Assembly: GCA_963971305.1 (NCBI GenBank) | Contig: OZ020307.1 | Location: forward strand, 63,919,702 to 63,983,701 | Reading direction: 5' to 3' | Source: Arcuatula senhousia | Taxonomy: Eukaryota > Mollusca > Bivalvia > Mytilida > Mytilidae | Length of the DNA: 64,000 bases | Shown: positions 30,707 to 43,904 of the stretch, piece after piece | How the letters are laid out: each line of letters starts with the position of its first letter | How positions within the stretch are numbered: the stretch's first letter is position 1 | The notes under the pieces: generated by a model | The model's input: the letters and a program-made list of their open reading frames with translations, nothing else | Told to the model about the DNA's origin: nothing | Databases searched by the model: none | Position numbers and translations under genes: made by a program

Positions 30707-32207
30707 TGGCCCTGTCACACTATAACGTTTCAGCCAACGTGTGCCGAACGTTCAAATAATTTTCTCAAACGTTGGAACACGTTGGCAGTCGATGTAAAAA
30801 GTATAAAAAAAATATCAGGGTGAACGACCACAAAGCTTAAGACTAACTACCTGCAACGACAAACGACAAACTTATTCAAAACTTATCTATAGTGTTTGTC
30901 CAGCGTACTTGACGATTGCCTAGCACATGTGTGACGACTGCAAAGCGCATTCATAGCGTTCGTCTAACTTATACTATTTGCTTTCGGTGAGGAGACCCAG
31001 GAATTCTGTTCTTTTTACTTTAGTATTATTTCATAATATCCCAAATAGATCTATTATCTGTCTAAAATGTCTTCATGGATTAATTAATAAATATAGTTAC
31101 ATGTAAATTTAGTTTCTTAACAAAAACAATTGGTTTTCGGTGTTCTGGTAATATATGAATGTATAATTACTCTAAAGCCGTTTTTCAATAGTGATGATTT
31201 TTGCACTCAGTCTAAAAGAATAAAAAAAAATATTATAAATTTTATATTTTGATATGTCCATAATATATAGAGAGGAATGCATGCGCTTGTAAGCAAACTC
31301 TCAAAATCTCAAATGAATGTATACATGTAAGAAATACCGGTCTGAGGAGTTTGCCTAGCATCCCTTTTACTGCACTTGGCTGATCCTAAACGATCGCCGA
31401 CAGCATGACGGATGTCCTTGATAGAGAAGAGCGCCTTTGCTAAATGAATATTAAAAAAACACATTATTTTAAATGAGTATTGAAGATAGACTTTCGTTAC
31501 TCGTTGTGTTTGAGTAGTTTGTTTACCAACAAATGTTAACCGACACCAAGACGGGTGTATCAAAATTTACAAAAAAATATTTTCCATTCCAGACCATCTA
31601 AGCTATCCTTGTGTCATTACATTTTTTTCTTGGCTTTGTACATTGTTTTTCCTAAATAGTTTTTTTTCAGGTATGAATTAATATTTTAAGCTTCAAAAAT
31701 TGACTTTCCCCGTTGTAATTCAATTTTTAAATAAAAATCTTGGGTTGGTGCGCTACTCGGTCGTTACAATGACGCTCTGTGCGCTCTGTACACGTTTATA
31801 TCACGTTACATAGGTTTCTTGGTCGTTAGACTGACGCTAGCCGTGTGATAGACTATCGTTAGATTGACGTTACACGTTCTTTTCCATTTAGCTTAGCGTT
31901 CGTTAAACGCATTTCAACGTGCGCCCAACTACCACATAGCGTACACAAGCGTGGGTAAAACGTCCTTCTAACTTATGCCTATCGTTCGAAAAACTTATTA
32001 TTAAAACGTTGGCGAACGTCGGAAATTTATGCATGTAAAAATCTTTGCAACGCACTCGACGTTCACCAACGAATGCTGACGTTCGCTAACGTGTTTGTAA
32101 CGTTTTCATAACTTATGCAAAACTTATGCAACGCACACCAGCGTGTTGAAAATATATTCTAAAAAGTCGGCACACGTTGGCTAAAACGTTATAGTGTGAC
32201 AGGGCCA
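30707..32207. mobile_element. 1.5-kb inverted-repeat DNA element with TTA duplication
   Basis: The first 41 bases (TGGCCCTGTCACACTATAAC and on) match the inverted right end at 40 of 41 positions. TTA flanks both sides (30704-30706, 32208-32210). There is no long open frame. Subterminal regions are crowded with AACGTT/CGTTxG motifs in both orientations, as expected for transposase-binding repeats. Non-autonomous; PIF/Harbinger is suggested by TTA only. Confidence 0.75.
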
Positions 32208-32210
32208 TTA

Positions 32211-33345
32211 TAACAAACATCCCAAATTCTCACAGAAATGTCAACATTTAATTACTTTCGATTATCGGTAAAATGCGGCTTTCCCCTTCGATCTGATCTA
32301 CCTGATATTTTTTAGTATCATGAACAGTCCGTGATACTAAAATATATCAGATGGGATCATTTGATTATTATGACGTCTTATTATGAAACGCGACATAATT
32401 TGTGACGGTTTGCACTGAAAACGTTTTTGATTGATATTCACTTACTTTTCATGATTTTGTGTTTCCATGTTTTGCATGTTGTATGTTTTTGTTCCGTTCT
32501 TGTTGGTGTTACCCCATTGGTTCCTCTGCTTCTTTGTAACATGTGCATGTGTGATTTTAATTACCGATAAAAAGAATATTATATACTTTCCATTTTGATA
32601 CTATCTACATCTCGTCTCGTATCAGACTCGACTTACCAGGGTCGTCTAATACTCACATAGATATATATACCGTACAAGTTGATTTTTTTTAGGTAATCTT
32701 GTTTTAGCTTTTTTCGCGGTACTTTGCATCTTGCTCAAAAAAGTACCCTCGAAAATTAAATCTGGTTAATAGATAAATTAAGATTTCCGAATAACAGTTA
32801 TCGCTAAAAATGAAGTTATTGAAAAAAAGATCTTTAATTTTTTTAAAAATCTGCGAGATTGAGCTCCTGCGAAAAAATGAACTCATAATTGAGTATCAAA
32901 ATATAAAGTACATGATATTCTTTATCTATTATTTAGTCTCCTCCTAAAATATGCCAACAAAAAGCAAAAAAAAAAATAAATCTAAAAACCCGACCCCAAG
33001 AAACAAACAATCAAAACAAAACATACACACAAAAGCATTGTTAGGTTCTTTTATCGAATAGCCTTCAAAAGCTGATCTACATTTTCAATTGCTGTTAATT
33101 TTCTTATTTTAAAAAATAAATTTACCTTTCGGCTTTCGAATTTTGAAAATACGTAGGTTCAGCAAAAATGTATCAGTGCATTTTTTGTAATTACTTTGTA
33201 CCAATGATTAGTAAAAGATTTGTTTTGTAATTATAATGAACAGTTATATAAATCTTATTACCTGACAATTTCTCCAGTTAGCTCTCATTATTATGGAACC
33301 TGCAAAAAATGTTTCTATATCAAGTGATATGAATATATATATATA
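32211..33345. other. Interval without a gene; one hairpin
   Basis: 32302-32350 forms a hairpin: CTGATATTTTTTAGTATCA pairs with TGATACTAAAATATATCAG (18 of 19) around an 11-base loop. Nothing else is recognised. Confidence 0.5.
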
Positions 33346-34863
33346 TGTTACAGTGGATTAGTGTAATCAGTAATTTCATGAAATGACTAAAATTTTCAGT
33401 AAGTTCATGAAACCACAAAAAGCACCAGGGATTTCATGAAATCACTAAAATTTCCAGTCGTTTCATGAAATTACTGAAAAAACAGATGGAAAATTACACT
33501 ACTTTACTGAATCCATTTTGAACATCTTTTTATAATCAAAATTTAGTTTTACAGAATTTTATACCTAATGCAATGTACCCTAAGGCTTACATTGATCAAA
33601 ATAGTCATACAATTGTTTCCAAATTTGGTGAGTGATCATATGAGTGTTAATCTGTACACTTTTCACTTCAATATAAGATAATGAGCTTAGAAGTTGGTTT
33701 GATCTTAGTTGGTGTTTATTGAATTAAAATGTTAGAAATGGAAGAGAAATTTAAAAACAAACTCAACCTGGAATATGTGAAAAAGAAGAAGTACATTCTC
33801 ACAATTATTTCTCGAATTGAAACCGAGGATGACCTACTTGCCCTAACTCAACAACAAAGCCAGTCGTCAGTGCCATCCATCGACTCAAATGATAGCAGTC
33901 AAGATACGGGTACCAGTAGTCAGGATTCAGTCGGTGAAACAGACACTGAAACTGACCACAATGAGTCTAGCGCTACTGATTTGGACAGTATCAATGAAGA
34001 CACAGATGTAGTTCCTGTGGAAATCGCTGCAATCAAAGAGATTGGGGAACGCATCAGGCAGAGAAGGCATTCTGCAGCTGAAGGGCAAAATGGAGCAAGC
34101 AGAACTGATGGTAAAAATTGCTAGGGTTGATCTCAAGGCAGGAGAACCTGGAGACAATGTTGCTGTTCCGATTCCTCTGGTTGATCAAGGCTGTTGTGAC
34201 CTGCGTAATATTCTGGGTGTTATTATTGACAGAGACTTGAGTACTGATCAGTACACTATTGCTGTAAAATCTGGAATCCTAAATGGGAAGTACTCTAGAA
34301 ACCAATTTGATCTGTGCCAACAAGGGCTTCTTAGTTCAGCTGATGTAAGTACAGCAATTAACAATAATATCATTGAGACAAGCTGTGGCTAGTGAGAATT
34401 CTAATTGTGAGAATGTACTTCTTCTTTTTCACATATTCCAGGTTGAGTTTGTTTTTAAATTTCTCTTCCATTTCTAACATTTTAATTCAATAAACACCAA
34501 CTAAGATCAAACCAACTTCTAAGCTCATTATCTTATATTGAAGTGAAAAGTGTACAGATTAACACTCATATGATCACTCACCAAATTTGGAAACAATTGT
34601 ATGACTATTTTGATCAATGTAAGCCTTAGGGTACATTGCATTAGGTATAAAATTCTGTAAAACTAAATTTTGATTATAAAAAGATGTTCAAAATGGATTC
34701 AGTAAAGTAGTGTAATTTTCCATCTGTTTTTTCAGTAATTTCATGAAACGACTGGAAATTTTAGTGATTTCATGAAATCCCTGGTGCTTTTTGTGATTTC
34801 ATGAACTTACTGAAAATTTTAGTCATTTCATGAAATTACTGATTACACTAATCCACTGTAACA
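33346..34863 (+). mobile_element. TGT...ACA element with ~460-bp inverted repeats (GINGER/KRBA2-like derivative)
   Basis: The left arm 33346-33807 and right arm 34402-34863 are near-identical inverted repeats beginning TGTTACAGTGGATTAGTG. TATA (up to TATATA) flanks both ends. The arms contain several TTTCATGAAAT palindromes. The unique centre (33808-34401) carries a broken KRBA2-like gene whose first ~26 codons lie inside the left arm. TGT/ACA ends and a short duplication are typical of DDE integrases. It appears to be an internal-deletion derivative with no integrase core. Confidence 0.75.
33729..34392 (+). pseudogene. KRBA2-like integrase-family protein, internally deleted and frameshifted
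   Basis: A first frame starts MLEMEEKFKNKLNLEYVKKK at 33729, runs through a Ser/Thr/Asp-rich segment, and stops at 34124. The matching C-terminal segment is in another frame: KMEQAELMVKIARVDL, GDNVAVPIPLVDQG, RNILGVIIDRD and GKYSRNQFDLC, stop at 34392. From memory these are the N-terminus and the region after the integrase of invertebrate KRAB-A-domain-containing-protein-2-like (KRBA2) genes. The zinc-binding and DDE integrase regions are absent. The frame change lies near 34080-34090. Confidence 0.7.
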
Positions 34864-36884
34864 TATATACCTTTAACATGTTATGATTGGCGTTTTAAGC
34901 CCACCTTCTTATACTACAATTTCAAATACACTTAAGAGATCATCAAGTTGACTGGTAAGTTTGTTAACTTTAATTGTCGGAAAAAGGGAACATTTTATGC
35001 AAGTTTGTTGTTAGCTTAATATTTCATTGATTTTTTTTCATGTCCAAAAACAAAAATATATTTTACCCGTTCGTTCATAGGGTTCTCACAACATTTGATT
35101 AACATTTTATAATTAATATGACTTATTTTCTTTTGCTTGTTTTTCTAACATGATTTTTTAATTAAATTTCATCGTCTTAAACACTTTTGTACATGATAAC
35201 GCAGATTTCTTCACAATGTAAAATCCTACATGTTTTTGTAAAAATTCTATGTCACAAATGCATGAAATATAAATTCGGGGAATGTATAATGTTTATTACA
35301 TTTTTGTGCACAAGTTATTTGAATATTCAATTTTGAATTTAACAACTGGACATTTTAATGATTGCTATCTCTCAGATAAGTACAGATGTTAGTTTGCCAT
35401 AGAGTTTTGATTAGTCGTCCTTTACCGGATTTGACACACAGAACAGACTTTTCCGACACATATGAGTTCATTCTCGTTAAGATTTGCGTGTTGGTGAATA
35501 CTTTTCGGTTGATTTTGTTGGTTTTTATATGTTATACTTTGTGTTTCCTCTTGCTGTTCTCGTTTGTGTTGACAGGTTTTGTCGTTGCCCTTTCGGGCTT
35601 TTGACACCCGAATGCCCCAAAGGTGCCTCTTTCTTCTTCCTTCTTGTATTTAGTCCAGCATTCAAACAAATTGCAATGGCGACAAACATGTTGCTGACAA
35701 AAATGCACTAGAACAGTAAATTATTGTTTCTTGGAAAGATAACTCTCTTTAAAGTATATGCACTTTATGCCTTTTTATATTTATCTATTAACATTGTTAT
35801 CCACATGTTTTTGAAAGTGTTACCACCTGCCTAATTACCACATATATTAGATTTATTTTAAGAATAGGAAGCCATAATGAACAAAATACAATACCAAGAA
35901 CGGGTATTGAAAAACAATTAATTTGGCTTTGCTGTATATCGATATTTCAAGGAGTAACCTCTCATCAGCATAAAAACAAAACAAAAATCTCACAATATCT
36001 TGACTTTTCTTTTTTCACCCATCATGTTGATAGTTCTAGATTTTTGTGTTTTTTCCTTGTTTTTAATATAAGTTTTAGGTACGCGTTTCCATTTAATAAT
36101 TTTGTTTTTAACTATTTCATGTAAGTGATATTTCGTTCTAGTCAATGATGTTTAGGGTTCACAATAAGAAGTGGCCAAATAAAACTTTTTTGCCTGAGTT
36201 TGTTCATATGAAATTTTGGATTTCCATGTTACCAATCTTTTTGATTCAAATCATGCAAATGAGAAGGTTCAACTACAAAAAAAAAATATGTTGATCAAAC
36301 TGACTGTTTAATTTGATTTGATATTTTTGAAGAAACTACCCACCCCGCTGCCCACACATACTTCATGAAGTGATTGTAACCTTAAACACACGCAATTGCA
36401 TGGGATAGTATTCAAATGAATTTTAAAAACGGCGTCGTTTTATTTTGATCAACCAATTCGGTTGATAATTAATTGTCTTTCTAAAAACAAATGGAAGGCA
36501 TCATGTTTCAGATATGTACAGTTATTAGCTAGAAAAAGAGGTTTGATCTACATTCCTCAGTCGGATTTGTGTGTCTCCGGATTTTTTCTCCGTCATTTCA
36601 GATTTTTGACCTTTGACTTTAATGAAATATAATGCACATGCTTAGAAAATATATCGATAAAATACATACAACCGTACATTTGACATTGACACCTTATAAA
36701 ACTTCAAAGGCAAACTTAAAAACGGAAGCGCGGGAATGCATGAAAAAAATTACAAATGAGTATTATTTACGGCATCATTTCGTTTTCAACAGTCGATTTT
36801 GATATTGATACGACCAAATATGATCATAATTTGAAGGTGTTAAAATGTTTTAGAGAGAAGCAAAGGTGTACCAAAGGGGTAATC
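34864..36884. other. Interval without a recognised gene
   Basis: AT-rich. 35370-35650 has phrases (TTGACACCCGAATGCCCC, CTCTTTCTTCTTCCTTCTT) echoed at 61557-61600, so it is dispersed repeat. 35935-35980 (CAAGGAGTAACCTCTCAT) recurs at 38630-38655. No exon is supported. Confidence 0.4.
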
Positions 36885-37610
36885 AGTATAATAAAACCGT
36901 TTCATCATAACAAAACAAATCACATAACACCAAAACCGCATTCAGCAACGCGAACTCAAGTCAAAACGAGAGTGAACTCAGGTGCTCCGGAAGAGTAAGC
37001 AGTTCCTGCTAGCTATAGCACACCCGTGACGTTGCCAAAGATCGATTGAGTGTTGGTCAAATCCGGAAAGGATGACATTACACAATTCTATGTCAAACCA
37101 ACATCTGTGCTCATCTGAGAGATAGAAATCCCGTATTTGTATACAAGCACATGATGTCGTCCGTAAAATTTCTTTAGTGATGACAATAACCTGGGAGCAA
37201 CGTACCCCTGTGTTAACAATTTGCTTGTCAGCCGTGTAGCTCTATCAAGGAAGTCGTTGTACTCCCCACATGCTCTGGAATATCCTTGTGTGTAAATTTC
37301 GAGATATAGATCAAAATATGAAGCGGACCTCCTAGAATCGGAAGTGTCCTTTATCTCAAGTTCCTTCGGATATATGAGATGTAAATAGTCACCAAATCGA
37401 GGATTGTTTAGTGAAAGGATAACGAAACGTAAGATTGAGGGATGAAGCAAGTTTGCGGACCTTTTTGTCTAGAAGTGATTGTAAGAAGTCTGCTTCATAT
37501 GAATGAAGAAACAAATCGGCAAGCAATGGTGCACAATTTGTGCCCAAATGGGATACATTTTGTTTGCTGAAAAACACGTCCACCAAACTGTATAAAACGA
37601 TAGAGGGGCC
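36885..37610 (-). pseudogene. Reverse-transcriptase 3' half with 3' flank, decayed
   Basis: The minus strand shows LGTNCAPLLADLFLHSYEAD, then after a frame break LNNPRFGDYLHLIYPKELEI, ARSASY-like SRRSASYFDLYLEI, RACGEYNDFLDRA and LLSSLKKFYGRHH. The segment that should carry the DKRDDF-type motif is deleted between DLYLEI and RACGEY. The 3' flank (36885-37090) matches 55100-55570 and 62000-62640. Inactive; the exact retroelement class is not decided. Confidence 0.75.
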
Positions 37611-38009
37611 CCGAGTACTTTCGGTCAAAAGACCTTCTTCAGGGAAATAAAAACCGGGAGAAAAAAGAAAAACACCCGCACAACACAAAGACAAGGACAA
37701 GACTGATTAGCTAGTATAACCAGAAGTGATAAATTACGTCACAATCAATCCTGAACATTATAAATAAACATGCATATAATTAGCATAAATACGTCACAAG
37801 CTAGTAATCTTGAATTTTATGACTTAAAACCTATCAGCACTGTAATATATGTATTTAGCTAAATATGAAACATAAGAGTAGAATAATATATAAAATCAGA
37901 GAACATTTTTGTCTTTGTGCTGTGCGGGTGTTTTTCTTTTTTCTCCCCGTTTTTATTTCCCTGAAGAAGGTCTTTTGACCGAAATTACTCGGGCCCCTCT
38001 ATCGTTTTA
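37595..38009. repeat. ~99-bp inverted repeat flanking the RT element end
   Basis: 37595-37693 (AACGATAGAGGGGCCCCGAG and on) is inverted, almost perfectly, at 37911-38009, separated by ~217 bp. The arms contain GGTCAAAAGACC and CTTCTTCAGGGAAATAAAAA. Confidence 0.8.
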
Positions 38010-38134
38010 CATTGATTTTAAGTGCAATGTTTATGTGTATTTATAATTCGATTTTACCTTTTAACCTTGTGGCGTACCTGACTTTTAGTATTGTATTGAT
38101 TTTTGATTCCGCCACACCGCAACTCCTATTATTA

Positions 38135-38189
38135 TACCCCTGTGTTAACAATTTGCTTGTCAGCCGTGTAGCTCTATCAAGGAAGTCGT
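38135..38189. repeat. 55-bp exact duplicate of 37203-37257
   Basis: TACCCCTGTGTTAACAATTT through AAGGAAGTCGT is the same on the same strand at both places, a piece of the RT sequence copied to the far side of the inverted repeat. Confidence 0.85.
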
Positions 38190-39839
38190 ATTGTAATAAT
38201 GCCTATGAATTTTTGATAACCCTATATAACTTTTTTCAACCCTTTCCTTTTTACTGGCTTCCCTATCTGTGCCCTAAAATATTCAGAACAACTTGTTAAA
38301 GTGGACATTTTCATCAAATCATCGAGGACACCTTTGTATTAAAGCTTCAAACATCATCTGCACAAAATGATTTTTTTTAGATTTGACAAATGTTCTTCAA
38401 GGGTACACTGAAAACAGAAATATTTAAATTTTGTTTTCCAATCTGACAAATGATAAATAAAACAAATCCCATCTGTGTTCTATATTTCTCATCGTATAAT
38501 GTATATGATATTATTTTTATAGATAAATGCACAACCTTCAATATTAATTTATTGCGAAATTCACAAATACCAAAAACGCAGGTATAAACGGTTAATTTGG
38601 ATATGCATATGCTATATATCGATTTTTTCAAGGAGTAACCTCTCATTAGTAGCATTTGAATAAAAAATTCCAAACCTGTTGAATCTAGAACTTTCCATTT
38701 ATCCAAATTTTGGAAATGTCAGCAAATATTATATAAATCATTTTAATTTTTCACAAAATACATTATTGTAATAAACTAATTATAAAAGTTAAATCTTATT
38801 AAATGAGTTTAAGTGTTTCAATTGCCCAGACTATCCTTAATTGGCAGTATTTTTTTTTATTCCGAATTCATATTTGCCCTGTTAAGAAAAAGGAACTGGA
38901 GTTCAACTAAATTTATATCTTACATACTTTGTTAAACCCATATCAATGTGCCTCAACCTTTATTATTCTTGATTGATCTACTGATAACAAGTTAACTGTA
39001 CTCCGTGACGTATTAAAAGATATTCAATTTAAAAGGTTAATTCATTTTAGAATTTAAAACACGTCGACTACGGTCAATAGATGACACAAAGAATCCTTAG
39101 AATCAGTCCTGATGTACTTAACTTGCTCAACCTTTTTGGTAAAAGAAAACAAAATATTGTAACAGGTTGTACCTCGTCATTTAATATGGTGTTTATAGAT
39201 ACATTGAATGGCTACCGCTGTTTTTTTTAAATATGATGAAAGATTAATTATTGTAAACTTTCAAAACTAGGTAAAAGGAAGTGGTCTGTAAAAAGGTCAA
39301 GATATTTCATTGGGCAGGAAAAGTCCAATGAAAACTTTTTTTATTTCAATACCAATTTCTGTAGAGAATTTGTTTTCTAACCTTTTTACTAAACCGATTG
39401 TGCCAATAGGGATAAATTCAATGCATTTACCGTACCTTATTCGATAAAACATTTGAAAAAAAATTAGTTAACAAAGAGGATAATGCGACAAACTCAATTA
39501 TAACGTTTTAAAGCATGAAAAATAAAGGTAAAAACAAAAATACAGACAGAAATCAGCCATCGTACTTTTATTTATACGTGAAAACTACACTTTTTGAAAA
39601 TGGTTAACAGTTGCATCTTGTTTAGGGCAAGTTATACAATCTTGACGCTTTTTAATTAAACAATATGGTAAAAGTTTGCAAGATATTAAATACAACCATA
39701 TTGTACACATTTTTCAGATTTTTTTATCCGACACCGCTTTCTCCGTAACCGACTATCAGACCAAGGTTTTAAGAAGGTTTTTAGTTCTTGCTTTGATTAG
39801 TGTTTAGCTAGTTGATGTATTGAGATGATCCCTTATATG

Positions 39840-40085
39840 TCATCACAAAGCTGTTGTGTTTTGTGTAACTTCCGGTCCCAAAGATTGCAATGGAAGAGGG
39901 GGTTGGGTGTGCCTTAAAACCTGGTTTAGCCCACCCTTTCTTTTGAAATGCCCGTACCAAGTCAGGACCAACGCGATCTTCATTTTTTCCGGTATGAATT
40001 CCTTGTTTTGTCTTGTCTTTAGGATATTTAAGATTGATTCTCCAAGTTCAGTAATTTTGTTATTACCTTTATAAATCTTACAGAA
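39840..40085. repeat. Dispersed repeat, second copy
   Basis: Parallels 28810-29245 over ~240 bp: TTGTGTTTTGTGTAACTTCC, GCCTTAAAACCTGGTTTA, CCGTACCAAGTCAG, TTGATTCTCCAAGTTC. Confidence 0.6.
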
Positions 40086-40238
40086 AACATTTTTGATAAT
40101 TAATGACGAAAACTTTATTGTTTCGTTTGTTTCTTGTATCTTCCTTCTCAGTTCAGTTTCCTGATAAGGCCTTATTCGATTTTTAAAGTATTTAAGCGTA
40201 CTAGCCTAACTAATATCTGAATACTTATTAGATATTTT

Positions 40239-40712
40239 TATAGCGAGCACAGCTCGTAGCGGAAAGTGCCCGAGAGAGCGGAGAGCTCTGCAGCAAGTTC
40301 CCGCGAAAATTTGCATAATGCTTACATTGATTTGTTTGTACGGATATGCATCTCAAACTGAGTTATAGGTTCGGCGTGAATATCAATAACATTCCTTCTA
40401 AGAAATATATCTTGTGTTTTAAAACATGGAAGAAATTTTTTTAATTTTATTGGGGCAAGTATTTACAAGCAACGTAATTTTATTTGAGCTTTTCATTTAT
40501 TTGTGTATACTGCGCATCAATGAAATAAAAATTTTCAACGCCATTAGTTATGTAAAATTTGGAGCGAAACGTTACGCGCTCACTGATTGCTAAAATTAAT
40601 TTGGAGTATTTGAAAAAAAAGTTTTTATGATTATCAAGTTCAAACATTTCTTCCTCTCTTTTTTTCCTATCAAATGAGGCAAATTGAATAATTATGCTGT
40701 GCTCGCAGTTAG
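40239..40712. mobile_element. Possible ~470-bp inverted-repeat element
   Basis: GCGAGCACAGC near the left end (40243) and GCTGTGCTCGC near the right end (40697) are exact inverted repeats. No coding region; ends and duplication are not fixed. Confidence 0.4.
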
Positions 40713-43700
40713 TCAATGCCTAATTCATATTACTGTTTTTTTTAGCTATTTTAGCATTTTCAGTCTTTTGTGTTGATTGTCTGTTTACAAAAAATATAAA
40801 TTTGGTTGTTTTTTTATTAAAGAAATAGCTAACTCTATTATAAATATGATTGATGGTTAACCTGTATCGTCCCTGTTCAAACAAAACAAAAATACACCCA
40901 AATTGTGTTTCGTCAATGATGAAATTAACCATTTTTTGTGGAATGTATAGGAGGACAGACTTGATTAGCGATTGTTAAAAAAATAAATCTATAGACCAAT
41001 ATTCCTCTATCATGGATTTATGCCAAAAGGAGTAAGCACTTTCAAGGGTTTTTTTTTTTTTTTTTGTATAAAATTATTATGACATAAAAGACAACTGAAA
41101 ATACATTTTTTAACATAAAAATATTTATGATAATCAATACGTTTACAATATATAACAGTGAATGAGATATTTAAAATATGAAATAACCTTTCGTTGCATT
41201 TATATGGCAAGCCATAAAAAGCATGGCTAATTCATCAAAAATTACTTATTCTCTTAATTTAAGTTAAAACTGTGAGTGTCAAAAATACAAGAAATTCAAT
41301 CTAACTCTATTCAGAAATCGAACATTCAGAAGGGAAAAGTTACCGGTTTCAAAAATTCTAAACATATTGCTTATTGTATGTAGCAAAATAGAAAATTGTT
41401 TGCAAAGCAGGACGAGTTTTCCACTATCATTCACAGTAAGCAAACATTCTGGCAGCCTTGTTTTGTTTAAGGACCGTTTCTACTTTATACCAAGTCCTAT
41501 ATTTCAAAGCCGTATATTTCATTAAAATATTACACAATATTTCATGAAGTATATTACAGCATGGTGTTTCCAATCTATTTCTTTGTTTGCCGCACCTGCA
41601 GTCTATGAATCTAAACTTTAACCCCAAACACTTAAATCTAATTGGCAAATTCCCTATTTCATGAAATGTTCTATTCACAATTTCATTGAAATATATTACA
41701 TATTTCAATGAAAAAGGTGTTTACAGTATTGTCAAATGCATACTTAATACGTTGCTTCATATCTTTTAATCAATTGGATAGATTTAGTTTTAATCGTATA
41801 TCAGCAATACATTTTGGAAAGGCCGAAACCACCATTTAGACGTATTTTAAAACAACTTTTTTTCTAGCATAGCTTTGATGAAAACAATCGGAGTCATAAA
41901 ATAATTATAAACTTTTTCTATCACAGACATAGGTTGATCTTAATTTGGTTTCCAGTTCGGGATATTTTGGTTTAATGTTCTGTGTTTTTCAATTTCACAT
42001 ATATATTGTGTTCTTCATTTTCATATATATATTGTGTTCAACATTTCGGATCTTTTAGTAGAGTGCCGCTGATGAGTTATGAAGAGACGAAGTAGACGAC
42101 TTCGTAAAAGTAATTGTCTGAAACTCTATTGTAATTTTGATTTCTTTTGTGAAAACAGAGCATAGACTTAAAATGTGACAACAAAGGCAACACACAAAAA
42201 AAATACTCGCTTTTGATTCTGAATGCCTATCGTAGGTAAAGCCGTGGCTTAATAAAGTACAAAATGTAAGAAAGGATAAAATTATCAACTAACGCAAATG
42301 AATTCAATATAAAAAGTCACAAATAATCATAAAAGGGGCATAACATTATTCTTAGGATTAACTATGTGCCTGAAACGTGAGAAACATTTACAAATGTTGG
42401 CTTGAAACGTGTTTAATTTATAGAAATGCATATATTATACAAATATATGACTTTTTTCCATTCATTAATCCATTTTAGAACTGAAAAAATACAGTAGCCC
42501 TCAATCGAAAAGTACTATTGACAATACATATAACATATACAATTATTTAGCAGCGAACCTGTATTACAGTGGGTACTTATTGTGCACTTTTAATTGCAGC
42601 TGTGTTTTCATCTTTGTGCAAAGCATGATTCGTACAATCAAACTATCAGCAAAACAATGCAATGTATAATAATGAGATATAGGATAAGGTATTAGATCAT
42701 TTATACCACTATGTCATAAAATGTAACGAGATACCCTGCATTAATCATGCTTAATCGGTAGATAAGGCTAAATTCCTGAAAGACCCCCCTCATTAATTAT
42801 CATAAACTTTCATCTAGCACCCTCTACAGTCCCGTGGTATAAATCAGTTATTCCCCATCGGGCATTCGCCCTCAGGGGAATAACTAACACATATAAAATC
42901 TACCTGAAATAAACAAATCTACCTGAAATAAACGGGAAATACCGAAAAGGGGAAAAATGAAAGATCTAATATAACATGTTGTCATTTATCTTTCATCTTA
43001 TCCGTCCAAGTTGTCTATGGTTTGGGTACACAAACCAAGAATTACATATATTGATTGAAAAGGTGTAACAAGTAAACAAATTATTGAGGTCAGTACAGTT
43101 ACAGTTCAAACCCAATTCAAATTATTGCAGTTATTTAAAAAAACGTTTATTCTATATATAAACTTTAGGCCCAAAGGTACTTGTTGTTGTCTGCATTATA
43201 TCCTTTCAAAAATGATATATTTGACCTTGCAATTTAATACTGTATTGCGTTATAAAATTGAATAAACATCTCATTTTTTATCAAAAGGTAAATCTTGTCA
43301 ACAAGGCTATAAAAAAAGGAATGGCTTATACAGTCAATACAATTGGGATACTACATGTACTTGGGAGTTGGAATTCATATGAAAACTTTTATTAGAAAAA
43401 TATCAAATATTAATATTGACATGTAAATATTCTTATTCAGCTCAGAAAAATAATGCACTGCTCCAAAACAGGACCGAAAGGTGAACTTTAAAGTCCAAAT
43501 CATTTTTCATTTTAAACGTCAAAACATTTTTAATACAAAAAAAACATACAACATCGTTTTTCTTTATAGAAATTTTTCTTTCGATATCCATCATTGAGAA
43601 AAGTGTATACGACAAAATAATTCTGTAATGATAGACAATAAAGAAAAGCATTTTACACATCCCAATGGAAAACAGCCAGCAGTTTTCAATATGACCAGAG

Positions 43701-43904
43701 GTCACTGCTTGCCGTCTTTCATTGACCCAAGACAAAAATTATTATACATAAGATCCGAACAAATTCCTTAACAAGAAACAAAAGACGTGCTTTGAAGTTA
43801 TATATTTTTGTAAATACAAATAGCATCTTTTGGGTCTGTTAAATCATTTTTGCTCAGAGTCTGGTGTACACAATAAAATTCTTTATATCAGGTTTAATCC
43901 GACA
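40713..43904. other. Interval upstream of the SLC16 gene
   Basis: AT-rich with no recognised exon. A minus-strand open frame at 41427-41708 has no recognised motif. 42846-42885 is a nested hairpin. A 5' UTR exon of the SLC16 gene may end here, because CAG/GTTTAATCC at 43889-43893 looks like an acceptor 14 bases before the start codon. Confidence 0.35.
42846..42885. repeat. Nested hairpin
   Basis: AGTTATTCCCC pairs with GGGGAATAACT (11 of 11), and inside it GGGC pairs with GCCC around ATTC. Two direct AAATCTACCTGAAATAAAC copies follow at about 42897. Confidence 0.7.
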
